Assembly: GCA_043758755.1 (NCBI GenBank)
Contig: JAYVMW010000028.1
Coordinates: 1 to 64,000, forward strand
From: Solimicrobium sp043758755
GTDB taxonomy: Bacteria; Pseudomonadota; Gammaproteobacteria; Burkholderiales; Burkholderiaceae_D
Reading direction: 5' to 3'
DNA: 64,000 bases
A program made the translations under genes and the position numbers. The notes under the pieces are model-generated. The model was not told the DNA's origin. It searched no databases and saw only the letters and a program-made list of their open reading frames with translations. This document shows positions 50,828 through 60,546 of the stretch, piece by piece (the first letter of the stretch is position 1; the number at the start of each line of letters is the position of its first letter).

Positions 50828-51421
50828 ATGAAAAAAATATTCGCAACGGCACTGTTTGCGCTATTTTCCGGCGTGGCAGGTGCAACCACAATTACCTTTG
50901 ATCCGCTTGAGCAGGCCGGAAGCTCCTACCAATATATGTCGTCGTACAGCGAAAGCGGATTCGACTTTACCTCAGGCGACCCACTTGTCTCGGCTCAACA
51001 GGGAAAAGTCGGCTGGTATTTTGGCTCTGCCAGCCTGTTCAGCAATTCGGTCAATGGTTATGTCATGCTGACCAGAACAGGCGGCGCAACATTTAACTTT
51101 GACTCCATTGATCTCGCCCCGGTTGCGACAAACTATGGTGCCGATGCAACGGTGAACTTCACTGGACATATTGATGGAGGTGGGACAGTAAATGAATCCT
51201 TCACATTGAATGGTACCTACGCGTTTCAAACATTTACGCTCACAGGCTTTGACAATCTGGATTCTGTAACCTGGTTGCAGGCAAGTCCTTTCCACCAGTT
51301 TGACAACCTGGTATTGGACCCGTTGTCCACTGTTCCGGAACCGGGATCAGTGGCTTTGATCGGGCTGGCGCTGGCAATTTTGGCAGCGACCCGCCGCAAG
51401 AGTTATTGGCGCGAACACTAG
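50828..51421 (+). CDS. PEP-CTERM sorting domain-containing protein
   Basis: A 197-residue exported protein. A signal peptide ends near AGA (residue 19); the body is beta-rich (TITFDPL, ATFNFDSIDLAP, FQTFTLTGFDNLDSVTW), like secreted carbohydrate- or matrix-associated PEP-CTERM proteins. The C-terminus is a complete PEP-CTERM signal: VPEPGSVALIGLALAILAA then RRK, for cleavage by exosortase and usually linked with exopolysaccharide and floc formation. No exosortase is in the window. Its TAG stop is formed by the first bases of the adjacent MITE. Confidence 0.9.
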   Translation: MKKIFATALFALFSGVAGATTITFDPLEQAGSSYQYMSSYSESGFDFTSGDPLVSAQQGKVGWYFGSASLFSNSVNGYVMLTRTGGATFNFDSIDLAPVATNYGADATVNFTGHIDGGGTVNESFTLNGTYAFQTFTLTGFDNLDSVTWLQASPFHQFDNLVLDPLSTVPEPGSVALIGLALAILAATRRKSYWREH

Positions 51422-51581
51422 TGTAGTGTTGCACTCTAACAGCCGCATAAAATCGCGTCTTTTTCGTCGTGGCGGCGTTGCAAATCCGCGCGATACTCGT
51501 GGTATCGCTGTGGTTTGCGCCTTGCCACAACAAAAAACCCATCGATTTTATTCGCGGCGGTTAGAGTGCAACACTACACTA
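51419..51581. mobile_element. MITE-like snap-back element
   Basis: A 163-base element with long terminal inverted repeats, 51419-51455 and 51543-51581. The outer 22 bases are identical (TAGTGTAGTGTTGCACTC and so on); the next 15-17 differ by one base and a 2-base indel. The centre is itself a hairpin, GCGATAC-TCGTG-GTATCGC (51490-51508), flanked by further imperfect inverted repeats. The whole unit can fold into one cruciform. TA lies at both ends, as for elements mobilised by IS630/Tc1-type transposases. It has no coding capacity. It separates two convergent genes and gives both their TAG stop codon, and can serve as a bidirectional terminator. Confidence 0.8.
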
Positions 51582-51962
51582 TTTGCGTTCGATGAGCTCG
51601 ATCTTGTAACCGTCCGGATCGGTGATGAAAGCGATCACCGACGTGCCGCCTTTGACGGGTCCGGCCTCGCGCGTGACGTTTCCACCTGAGGCTCTGGCAC
51701 TGGCACAGGCTTTTGCCGCATCCGGCACGGCGATGGCAATATGACCGTAGGCCGTGCCGAGCTCATAATGATCCACGCCATGGTTGTAAGTCAGCTCCAG
51801 TTCGGCATGCTCCGGATTGCTGCCATAACCGACAAACGCCAGTGTGTATTTGTATTCCGGATTTTCACTCACGCGCAACAGTTTCATGCCCATGACGTTG
51901 GTGTAAAAATCGATGGATCGCTGCAGATCACCGACGCGCAGCATAGTGTGTAAGAGTCGCAT
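51579..51962 (-). CDS. gloA: Lactoylglutathione lyase (glyoxalase I)
   Basis: A 127-residue metalloenzyme that isomerises the methylglyoxal-glutathione adduct to lactoylglutathione. It starts MRLLHTMLRVGDLQRSIDFY with the metal His; other features are LELTYNHGVDHYELGTAYGH (Glu and His ligands) and FITDPDGYKIELIER with the final Glu. It is close to E. coli GloA in length. The stop codon lies in the MITE end. Confidence 0.95.
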   Translation of the reverse strand: MRLLHTMLRVGDLQRSIDFYTNVMGMKLLRVSENPEYKYTLAFVGYGSNPEHAELELTYNHGVDHYELGTAYGHIAIAVPDAAKACASARASGGNVTREAGPVKGGTSVIAFITDPDGYKIELIERK

Positions 51963-51991
51963 ACTATTTTTCTTTCAGTTCAAAGTGGTTT

Positions 51992-52631
51992 TCAGTTTTT
52001 AACAAATTTCAGTGTCATGCGGTCGCTTTCGCCGATGTCGGCGTACTTCTGGCGATCCTCATCCTTGTTGGCAAAGGTCGGCGGCAGCGCCCATACGCCA
52101 TTCTTATGATCGGCATGATCTTTGGGGTTGGCATTGATTTCCGATCAGGCAGCCAGTCTGAAGCCCGCGCTTTCTGCCAGCCTGATTACGTACGCTTCGG
52201 TGACATAACCGGTGGAAGCCGTGGCATCCTGGATTGTGTTGGCAGGCAGCCGATGATCCACCACGCCAAACACGCCACCCGGTTTCAGGTTGTTATAGAC
52301 GCTTTTAAACAGCAGCGTCATTTTGTCATCGCCGTCACCGACCCAATTATGCACGTTGCAGAAGGTTAGCACCATATCGACGCTGTTATCCGGCGAGAAT
52401 TTCGGTGTACCAGCCATCACCCGGGCTGAGCTCAACCACCGTCATACCAGGAGCAATGCCAAAGAACTGCAGGGTTGCAGGAGGATGACGTGCCGCATCA
52501 CGGGCCCGGTTTGCATCCAATCGCTGCACTGGGCTCAGTGCGGCCTGCAACTGATCATCGGCCTGCGCTGTCTGGGTCGTTATTGAAGCGAGCAGTGCAA
52601 TCATCATTAATGCATTCTTAAAAACTGTCAT
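51992..52631 (-). pseudogene. Exported class I SAM-dependent methyltransferase, decayed
   Basis: The minus strand holds pieces of one gene. The N-terminal part (52631-52386) has a signal peptide and LQFFGIAPGMTVVELSPGDG then WYTEILAG, and stops. The next piece (from about 52415, another frame) reads SVDMVLTFCNVHNWVGDGDD and KPGGVFGVVDHR, ends at RLAA with an in-frame TGA, and after this TGA continues SEINANPKDHADHKNGVWAL to DIGESDRMTLKFVKN and a stop at 51992. Intact homologues have roughly 50-60 more residues between WYTEILAP and DMVLTF. So the gene has an internal out-of-frame deletion near 52397 and a nonsense codon near 52145. It should be non-functional. Confidence 0.8.
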
Positions 52632-52987
52632 GCCGGGTCCCCCTGTTGCATCGATTGTGGCGTGTGGCGTGATACTAATTAAAAAAAGCCGGTCTGCGCA
52701 TTAAAAATGTCGTTTGCATTCGAAACTGTGATGAATGTTATTGAATTGAATTGCCAATTACGCATTTTTCGGTCGGACCGGTAACGCACAAAAATGGTAG
52801 CAATTTGGAGTTAGCATGTTACCTTTGTGCATTTCAATCAGGATGAAATAGTTGGTGCTGTGTAACAGGCATTATACAAAGAACCCATTGCCTGCCCCAA
52901 ACGATCCAGTGTCTAATAACGCATCTTTTTTTGGCTGCCTCACTGGTGGTCAAACCAATAAAACTCAATCAACTGTGCGCCAACTCC
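52632..52987. other. Intergenic region before the efflux operon
   Basis: 356 AT-rich bases without a credible gene. It must hold the promoter of the mdtABC-type operon, but no clear -35/-10 pair or regulator palindrome stands out. No regulator gene is adjacent. Confidence 0.4.
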
Positions 52988-54250
52988 ATGAATAACATTC
53001 AGCCCGATTCCAGCAAATCCACCTTTCACCCCAAAAAAATCTGGATCTGGTTACTGGTCCTGATACTGGCAGTCGGGGCCGCCTGGTTTTTTTACCCCAG
53101 AGCAGCCGGAACCGGCAAAGATGGCGCAAGCAGCGCGACTGACGCTAACGGTGCAAAAAAACGCGGCGCCGGCGCTGACGCCAAACCCATGCCGGTGGTC
53201 ACAGCGCTGGCCAAAACCGATGACATCAATGTGTATCTGAATGGACTGGGCGCCGTCACACCGCTGGCAACCGTTACGGTGAAATCACGCGTGGATGGTG
53301 AAATTATCCGCATCAATTTCAAAGAAGGTCAGATGGTTAAAAAGGGCGAACTGCTGGTCGAAATCGATCCGCGTCCGTATCAGGCAGCGCTGGCACAGGC
53401 CGAAGGTCAACTTATGCATGACCGCGCCCTGCTGGCCAATGCCAAAATTGATCTGGAGCGCTACCGTACGTTATTAAAAGAAGAATCCATTGCGTCGCAG
53501 CAGGTCGATACCCAGGCCGCTCTGGTTGAACAGTATCACGGCACTGTGCGCGTTGATGAAGGATTGCTGGACACTGCAAAACTGAATCTGCAGTATGCCA
53601 AAGTCATCGCGCCGGTTTCCGGCCGCGCCGGTCTGCGCCAGGTTGACACGGGCAATATCGTGCATTCGGCCGACACAACCGGCATCGTTATCATCACCCA
53701 GCTCAAACCCATGTCGGTGTTGTTCACTCTGCCGGAAGATACGATTCCGGCCTTGATGAAGCAGCTGCAGGCCGGCAAAAAAATTGCCGTGGAAGCCTAT
53801 GACCGCGCCTTCAGGGAAAAAATTACCAGCGGCGCTCTGGAAACCGTCGACAACCAGATCGACCCGACCACCGGCATGGTGAAACTCAAAGCCCTGTTTT
53901 CCAATGATGACCTGAGCCTGTTCCCCAGTCAGTTCGTGAATGCCAAACTGCTGCTCGAAACCAGACACAACGTCATCACCATACCCAGTTCAGCACTGCA
54001 GCGCGGCAAAGCGGCCAGCACCTTTGTGTTCGTGGTAGCCGCCGACCAGAGCGTTAGCCAACGGACCATCGTCACCGGCATTACCCAGGGCGACAAAACT
54101 GAGGTGGTCAGTGGGCTGCAGAATGGTGAAATGGTGGTCACCGACGGCACCGACAAACTGCGCGAAGGCGCCAGGGTGAGCCTGCCAGACAACAGCAAAC
54201 CTGATGGAGCTGCAGAGAAAAACAAAGCCGGTCAGCATAAAAAATCATGA
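52988..54250 (+). CDS. mdtA: RND efflux periplasmic adaptor subunit (MdtA-like)
   Basis: A 420-residue membrane fusion protein. ATG 52988 is preferred over a TTG at 52931. An N-terminal helix (IWIWLLVLILAVGAAWFFYP) anchors it. The lipoyl domain halves flank a helical hairpin (VTVKSRVDGEIIRINFKEGQ, then YAKVIAPVSGRAGLRQVDTG), followed by the beta-barrel and MP domains with PVVTGxx-like QRTIVTGITQGDKTEVVSGL. It links the two inner-membrane RND pumps downstream to the outer-membrane factor. It overlaps mdtB by 4 bases. Confidence 0.9.
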   Translation: MNNIQPDSSKSTFHPKKIWIWLLVLILAVGAAWFFYPRAAGTGKDGASSATDANGAKKRGAGADAKPMPVVTALAKTDDINVYLNGLGAVTPLATVTVKSRVDGEIIRINFKEGQMVKKGELLVEIDPRPYQAALAQAEGQLMHDRALLANAKIDLERYRTLLKEESIASQQVDTQAALVEQYHGTVRVDEGLLDTAKLNLQYAKVIAPVSGRAGLRQVDTGNIVHSADTTGIVIITQLKPMSVLFTLPEDTIPALMKQLQAGKKIAVEAYDRAFREKITSGALETVDNQIDPTTGMVKLKALFSNDDLSLFPSQFVNAKLLLETRHNVITIPSSALQRGKAASTFVFVVAADQSVSQRTIVTGITQGDKTEVVSGLQNGEMVVTDGTDKLREGARVSLPDNSKPDGAAEKNKAGQHKKS

Positions 54251-57200
54251 ATCTATCCCGTCCTTTTATTGAAAGACCGGTGGCCACGGCGTTACTGATG
54301 GTAGCGTTGCTGCTGGTCGGACTCATGGCGTACCGGCTGCTACCGCTGTCGGCCCTGCCCGAGGTGGATTATCCGACCATCCAGGTGGTCACGCTGTATC
54401 CGGGTGCCAGTCCGGAAGTCATTACCTCTTCCATTACCGCGCCACTGGAACGCCAGTTCGGACAGATGCCGGGTTTGAATCAGATGTCGTCCTCCAGTTC
54501 CGGCGGCGCTTCGGTGATTACGCTGCAGTTCAGTCTGGCTATCGGTCTGGATGTGGCCGAACAGGAAGTGCAGGCCTCCATCAACGCCGCCGGAACTCTG
54601 CTGCCGACCGACATTCCGGCCCCGCCGATTTATAACAAGGTCAACCCGGCCGATACGGCGATCATGACGCTGGCGCTTACTTCAGCCACCCTGCCCCTGA
54701 CGCAGGTGCAGTCGTTTGCAGATACCCGTCTGGCGCAAAAAATCTCGCAGGTATCAGGTGTCGGACTGGTCAGCATTTCCGGCGGTCAGCGCCCGGCCGT
54801 GCGGGTTCAGGTTAATCCGACCGCACTGGCTTCCTACGGATTGAATATTGAAGACGTACGTACAGCTATCAGTGCTGCCAATGTCAATCAGGCCAAAGGC
54901 GGCTTCGACGGACCGGCACACGCGCTGACAATTGATGCCAATGACCAGTTGCGCTCGCCAGCCGAGTACCGCAATATTTTTGTCACCTATCGCAATAATG
55001 CGCCGGTGCGTCTGTCAGACGTGGCCGATGTGGTGGAAGATGCCGAAAACGTCAAGCTGGCGGCCTGGGTCAATGAAAAGCCGGCCATCATTTTGAATAT
55101 CCAGCGCCAACCGGGCGCCAACGTGATTGATGTGGTTGACAAGGTCAAACAGCTGCTGCCGCAACTCAAGGCCACGATTCCGGCCGGTATTGAAGTCAGC
55201 ATGCTGTCGGACCGCACCGACACCATCCGCAGTTCCGTCAAGGACGTGCAGTTTGAACTGATGCTGTCGGTGGCGCTGGTGGTACTGGTGATCTTTCTGT
55301 TCTTGCGCAACCTGTCAGCGACCATTATTCCGAGTGTGGCCGTGCCGCTGTCGGTGATCGGTTCGTTTTCCATCATGTATCTGGCCGGCTTCAGTCTGAA
55401 CAATCTGAGTCTGATGGCGCTGACCATTTCCACCGGTTTTGTGGTGGATGATGCGATTGTGATGATCGAAAACATCTCGCGCTACATTGAAGAAGGCGAA
55501 CAACCTTACGCAGCAGCCATGAAGGGTGCCAAACAGATCGGCTTCACCATTCTGTCACTGACCATTTCTCTCATTGCCGTACTGATTCCGCTGCTGTTCA
55601 TGGGCGATATTGTCGGACGGCTGTTTCGCGAATTTGCCATTACGCTCTCGGTGACCATCGTCATTTCTGCCATCGTGTCACTAACCCTGACACCGATGAT
55701 GTGCGCCAAGCTGTTAAAGCACACGCCGGAACACAAACAAAGCCGTTTCTACCACGCCTCGGGCGCTTTTTATGAACGCGTCATCGACAAATATGGCGTG
55801 CTGCTGAACTGGGTACTGGAACGTCAGACCGCAACACTGCTGGTGGCCATCGGCACGCTGGTATTTACCGTCATCCTGTACATCGTCGTGCCGAAGGGAT
55901 TTTTTCCGATGCAGGATACCGGCGTCATTCAGGGCATTTCCGAAGCACCCCAGTCGGTTTCGTTCCAGGCCATGGCGGTTCGTCAGCAGGCATTGGCACA
56001 CGTCATTCTGCAAGACCCGGACGTCGAGAGCCTGTCTTCCTTCATCGGTGTGGATGGCGTAAATACCACCCTCAACAGCGGACGGATTCAGATCAATTTA
56101 AAACCGCATGAGGAGCGCGCGCACAGTGCCGCACAGATCGCAGCGCGTCTGCAGCAACAACTGCAATCGGTTGAAGGCATTACGCTGTATATGCAACCGG
56201 TGCAGGATCTGACCATCGAAACCCGGGTTTCGCGCACCCAGTATCAGTTTTCGGTAGAGGATGCCAACCCGGACAATCTGTCGATCTGGACTCCGAAACT
56301 GGTTGAGAAATTAAAAATGCTGCCGGAATTGAAGGACGTTGCCAGCGATCTGCAGGATCAGGGCCTGCAAATTGCCTTGACCATCGACCGCGCCACTGCC
56401 TCGCGCATGGGCATTACGCCGGCGGCCATCGACAGCACGCTGTACAGTGCCTTTGGTCAGCGTATTGTGTCGACCATCTTTACCCAGACCAATCAGTACC
56501 GGGTGATTCTGGAAGTTAAACCGGAATTCCAGATCAGTCCGGCATCCCTGAGAAATATTTTTGTCAGCGGCACCGGCGGCACCCAGGTCCCACTGTCCAC
56601 CTTTATCAGCATGGCTGAAAAGCATACGCCGCTGGTGGTCAACCACATTGGCCAGTTCCCTGCCACTACCGTGTCATTCAATCTGGCACCCAACGTGTCG
56701 CTGGGCTCTGCGGTCGATGCCATCAATCTGGCCAAAAAAGAAATTGGCCTGCCGCTGTCCACACAAACCAATTTTCAGGGTGCCGCGCTGGCTTTCAATG
56801 CGTCTCTCGGCAATGAACTGCTGCTGATTCTGGCCGCAATCGTCACTGTGTATATCGTGCTTGGTGTGCTGTATGAAAGTTACATTCATCCCATCACCAT
56901 TCTGTCCACGCTGCCTTCGGCCGGCATGGGTGCGCTGCTGGCACTCATGGCGTTCGGATCAGACCTGGGCATTATTGCCGTGATCGGCATTATTCTTCTC
57001 ATCGGTATCGTCAAGAAAAACGCGATCATGATTATCGACTTTGCGCTCGATGCGGAACGCAATGAACACATCGCGCCGCGCGAAGCGATTTATCAGGCCT
57101 GCCTGCTGCGCTTTCGACCGATCATGATGACTACCATGGCCGCACTGCTGGGCGCACTGCCGCTGATGCTGGGTGGCGGGGTCGGATCGGAATTGCGTCA

Positions 57201-57363
57201 TCCGCTCGGCATTACCATCGTTGGCGGTCTGATTGTGTGTCAGGTGTTAACCTTATTTACTACACCGGTAATTTATCTGGCTTTCGACCGACTGGCACGC
57301 CGCATCAATCCCGATTCAGGTTCGCAACTTGAAACCCATGAAGAAGAACTGACGACCGAATGA
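54247..57363 (+). CDS. mdtB: RND multidrug efflux permease (MdtB-like)
   Basis: A 1038-residue RND transporter. The first line, MNLSRPFIERPVATALLMVAL, is typical of MdtB. The proton-relay Asp pair is in TGFVVDDAIVMIEN (TM4) and the TM10 Lys region is IILLIGIVKKNAIMIIDFA. The two large periplasmic loops are present. MdtB and MdtC form a heterotrimer exporting bile salts, novobiocin and similar compounds in E. coli. The substrate here is unknown. It overlaps both neighbours by 4 bases. Confidence 0.93.
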   Translation: MNLSRPFIERPVATALLMVALLLVGLMAYRLLPLSALPEVDYPTIQVVTLYPGASPEVITSSITAPLERQFGQMPGLNQMSSSSSGGASVITLQFSLAIGLDVAEQEVQASINAAGTLLPTDIPAPPIYNKVNPADTAIMTLALTSATLPLTQVQSFADTRLAQKISQVSGVGLVSISGGQRPAVRVQVNPTALASYGLNIEDVRTAISAANVNQAKGGFDGPAHALTIDANDQLRSPAEYRNIFVTYRNNAPVRLSDVADVVEDAENVKLAAWVNEKPAIILNIQRQPGANVIDVVDKVKQLLPQLKATIPAGIEVSMLSDRTDTIRSSVKDVQFELMLSVALVVLVIFLFLRNLSATIIPSVAVPLSVIGSFSIMYLAGFSLNNLSLMALTISTGFVVDDAIVMIENISRYIEEGEQPYAAAMKGAKQIGFTILSLTISLIAVLIPLLFMGDIVGRLFREFAITLSVTIVISAIVSLTLTPMMCAKLLKHTPEHKQSRFYHASGAFYERVIDKYGVLLNWVLERQTATLLVAIGTLVFTVILYIVVPKGFFPMQDTGVIQGISEAPQSVSFQAMAVRQQALAHVILQDPDVESLSSFIGVDGVNTTLNSGRIQINLKPHEERAHSAAQIAARLQQQLQSVEGITLYMQPVQDLTIETRVSRTQYQFSVEDANPDNLSIWTPKLVEKLKMLPELKDVASDLQDQGLQIALTIDRATASRMGITPAAIDSTLYSAFGQRIVSTIFTQTNQYRVILEVKPEFQISPASLRNIFVSGTGGTQVPLSTFISMAEKHTPLVVNHIGQFPATTVSFNLAPNVSLGSAVDAINLAKKEIGLPLSTQTNFQGAALAFNASLGNELLLILAAIVTVYIVLGVLYESYIHPITILSTLPSAGMGALLALMAFGSDLGIIAVIGIILLIGIVKKNAIMIIDFALDAERNEHIAPREAIYQACLLRFRPIMMTTMAALLGALPLMLGGGVGSELRHPLGITIVGGLIVCQVLTLFTTPVIYLAFDRLARRINPDSGSQLETHEEELTTE

Positions 57364-60300
57364 ATATCTCCTCACCTTTTATTCGCCGTCCGATCGCCAC
57401 CACACTGTTGACAGTGGGTGTGGCGCTGGCCGGTGTGGTGGGCTATATGTTGCTGCCGGTGTCGCCCATGCCCAGCGTCGACTTCCCGGTAATTTCGGTG
57501 TATGCCGGCATTCCCGGTGCCAGTCCGGAAACCATGGCCAGCACGGTCGCCACGCCGCTGGAACGTTCACTGGGTCGCATTGCCGGCATCAACGAAATGA
57601 CGTCGTCAAGTGCGCTCGGCTCCACCAATGTCACGCTCCAGTTTGATCTGAGCCGCGATATCGACGGTGCCGCACGCGATGTACAGGCTGCCATCGCCGC
57701 CGCCCGGGTCGATCTGCCGATCACGCTCAAATACAACCCGACTTATCGCAAGGTGAATCCTTCCGATGCACCGATCATGATACTGACGCTGACTTCCGAC
57801 ACCATGAGTCAGGGTCAGATGTACGACATTGCCTCGACCACACTGCAGCAGAAACTGTCTCAGGTGGAAGGAATCGGACAGGTAATCGTCGGTGGCAGCG
57901 CGCTGCCTGCGGTGCGGGTTGAACTGAATCCGCTGGCGCTCAACAAGTACGGCATCGGCCTCGAACAGGTGCGCACCGCGTTGTCCGCCACCAATGCCAA
58001 CAAGCCCAAAGGGGTGATGGAACAGGGCGATCGGCAGTGGCAGATCTATACCAATGATCAGGCCAAAAAAGCGGTGGATTACATGCCGCTGATTGTGGGT
58101 TACAGCAACAAGACGCCGGTCCAGCTGAGCAGCCTGGGCAATGTGATCAACGCGGTCGAAGATGTGCGCAATGCCGGTTTTTCTGACGGCAAACCTGCCG
58201 TACTGCTGATTATGTTCAAACAGCCCAATGCCAATATCATTGACACGGTGGACCGGATCCGCGCAACAGTACCGCAACTGAAAGCATCGATACCGGCAGC
58301 GATTGACATGAACGAAGCGCTGGATCAGACCATGACTATCCGTGCTTCGCTGCGCGACGTACAACGCACACTGGCGGTGTCGGTGGGACTGGTGATCCTG
58401 GTGGTGTTTCTGTTTCTGCGCAATGTGCGCGCCAGCATTATTCCTTCGGTGGCGGTGCCGATTTCCTTGCTCGGCACGTTCGGCATTATGTATCTGTGCG
58501 GCTTTTCACTCGATAATTTTTCTTTGATGGCACTGACGGTATCTACCGGTTTCGTGGTTGACGACGCCATCGTGGTACTGGAAAACGTGACGCGCCATAT
58601 TGAAGCAGGCATGTCAACCTGGCAGGCCACGCTGCGCGGTGCGCGCGAAGTGGGCTTTACGGTGCTGTCGATGAGCATTTCGCTGGTGGCGGTGTTTATC
58701 CCGATGCTGCTCATGGGCGGACTGGTCGGACGCCTGTTCCACGAATTTGCCGTCACGCTGTCTGCCGCAGTACTGGTGTCACTGCTGGTCTCAATTTCCA
58801 CCACACCGATGATGTGCTCACGGCTGCTGCAATCGCCGGACCAACAAAAACATGGCCGCATTTATCAGGCCTCGGAGCGCGCGTTTGGCTGGCTTGCGCA
58901 AAAGTATGCCAACGGTCTGGACAAGGCGCTGCGCCATTCGCGACTGACCATGCTGATCCTGTTTGTGGTGATCGCTTTTAATATCGTCATGTATGGCGTG
59001 GTGCCAAAAGGATTTTTTCCAAGCCAGGATACCGGCATGATCATGGGCTCGATCGTGGCCGATCAATCCACGTCGTTTCAGGCCATGGTACCCAAACTCA
59101 ACGCCTACATGAACATCATCAAAAACGACCCGGCAGTCAGTCACGTGACTGGCTTTACCGGTGGCAGTCAGACCAATACCGGACGCATGTTCATCACCTT
59201 AAAACCACTGGTGGATCGCAAGATAAGTGCCGACAATGTCATCAACCGGCTGCGCGGCAAACTGGCTGCCATACCGGGATCGACCCTGTTTCTGCAGGCG
59301 CGCCAGGATATCAAGGTCGGTGGCCGCATGGGTAACGCGCTGTATCAGTATACGCTGCAGGGCGATGATCTCAAGGAGCTCGACCGCTGGGCCCCCAGAG
59401 TGCTGCGTGCTCTGCAGGCCGTGCCGCAACTGGCCGATGTCAATTCCAGCCAGCAGGACAAGGGGTTACAGATCTCGCTGTCGATCGACCGACCCACTGC
59501 GCTGCGCATGGGCGTGACCCAGAGCGCCATCGATGCAGCACTGTACGATGCATTTGGCCAGCGTCAGGTATCGATTATTTACGAACCGCGCAATCAGTAT
59601 CATGTGGTCATGGAAGTGGCACCCGAATACTGGCAGCGCCCGGAAACACTGGGCAGCATTTTTGTGACCTCCGAATCCGGAACGCTGGTACCGTTGTCGT
59701 CGTTTGCCACGTTTGAGCCGAGCACCACCACACTGAACGTGAATCATCAGGGCCAGTTCGCCGCCACCACCATATCGTTCAATCTGGCCCCCGGCATTGT
59801 ACTGAGCGACGCGGTGAAACTGATTGATGACGCCACCTACAAAATCGGTTTGCCGGCCACCATCCAGGGCAGCTTTCAGGGCACCGCCAAAACTTTTCAG
59901 GAATCGTTCAAGTCGATGCCGTTTTTGATTCTGGCCTCACTGCTCACCATCTATATCGTGCTAGGTGTGCTGTATGAAAGTCTGGTCCATCCGATCACGA
60001 TTTTATCGACCCTGCCTTCGGCCGGTGTCGGCGCGCTGGTGGCCCTGTGGCTGGTAAAAATGGAACTGTCGATGATGGCTTTCATCGGCATTATTCTGCT
60101 GATCGGCATTGTCAAAAAGAATGCCATCATGATGATCGACTTCGCACTGGTGGCGCAGCGCACCGAAAACAAAACCCCGTTTGATGCCATCAAACAGGCC
60201 TGCCTGCTGCGCTTTCGGCCGATCATGATGACCACCATGGCCGCGCTGCTCGGCGCAGTGCCGCTGGCGCTGGGCACCGGCACCGGTTCCGAATTGCGTC

Positions 60301-60461
60301 AGCCGCTGGGCGTGACCATTATCGGCGGGCTGATTTTCAGCCAGATGCTGACTTTGTTTACTACGCCGGTGGTGTATCTGTATATGGATAAACTGCACCA
60401 GTTCGGGCAGCGGATCAGGGCGAAACGACATGCTCAAAAATTGCAGACTGCGTCATTGTAG
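57360..60461 (+). CDS. mdtC: RND multidrug efflux permease (MdtC-like)
   Basis: A 1033-residue RND transporter starting MNISSPFIRRPIATTLLTVG, with the TM4 Asp pair in STGFVVDDAIVVLENV and the TM10 motif IILLIGIVKKNAIMMIDFAL. It is a close homologue of, but clearly distinct from, the MdtB-like pump encoded immediately upstream, which is the arrangement of the MdtBC heteromultimer. The start overlaps mdtB by ATGA. Confidence 0.93.
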   Translation: MNISSPFIRRPIATTLLTVGVALAGVVGYMLLPVSPMPSVDFPVISVYAGIPGASPETMASTVATPLERSLGRIAGINEMTSSSALGSTNVTLQFDLSRDIDGAARDVQAAIAAARVDLPITLKYNPTYRKVNPSDAPIMILTLTSDTMSQGQMYDIASTTLQQKLSQVEGIGQVIVGGSALPAVRVELNPLALNKYGIGLEQVRTALSATNANKPKGVMEQGDRQWQIYTNDQAKKAVDYMPLIVGYSNKTPVQLSSLGNVINAVEDVRNAGFSDGKPAVLLIMFKQPNANIIDTVDRIRATVPQLKASIPAAIDMNEALDQTMTIRASLRDVQRTLAVSVGLVILVVFLFLRNVRASIIPSVAVPISLLGTFGIMYLCGFSLDNFSLMALTVSTGFVVDDAIVVLENVTRHIEAGMSTWQATLRGAREVGFTVLSMSISLVAVFIPMLLMGGLVGRLFHEFAVTLSAAVLVSLLVSISTTPMMCSRLLQSPDQQKHGRIYQASERAFGWLAQKYANGLDKALRHSRLTMLILFVVIAFNIVMYGVVPKGFFPSQDTGMIMGSIVADQSTSFQAMVPKLNAYMNIIKNDPAVSHVTGFTGGSQTNTGRMFITLKPLVDRKISADNVINRLRGKLAAIPGSTLFLQARQDIKVGGRMGNALYQYTLQGDDLKELDRWAPRVLRALQAVPQLADVNSSQQDKGLQISLSIDRPTALRMGVTQSAIDAALYDAFGQRQVSIIYEPRNQYHVVMEVAPEYWQRPETLGSIFVTSESGTLVPLSSFATFEPSTTTLNVNHQGQFAATTISFNLAPGIVLSDAVKLIDDATYKIGLPATIQGSFQGTAKTFQESFKSMPFLILASLLTIYIVLGVLYESLVHPITILSTLPSAGVGALVALWLVKMELSMMAFIGIILLIGIVKKNAIMMIDFALVAQRTENKTPFDAIKQACLLRFRPIMMTTMAALLGAVPLALGTGTGSELRQPLGVTIIGGLIFSQMLTLFTTPVVYLYMDKLHQFGQRIRAKRHAQKLQTASL

Positions 60462-60525
60462 GGTGCAATAACATTGCACCATTGGTCGCAGATTACGGGG
60501 TGGTGCAATGTGTTATTGCACCCTA
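60458..60525. repeat. Inverted REP doublet between mdtC and the outer-membrane factor gene
   Basis: Two palindromic units in opposite orientation: GTAGGGTGCAAT-AAC-ATTGCACC (60458-60480, two hyphenated halves) and GGTGCAAT-GTGTT-ATTGCACCCTAC (60502-60525). Each can form a hairpin and together they form a long stem. A single copy lies at 22273. It overlaps the mdtC stop codon (60459-60461) and may adjust mRNA stability within the operon. Confidence 0.75.
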
Positions 60526-60546
60526 CAAAACAACAGGAAAGTTCAC

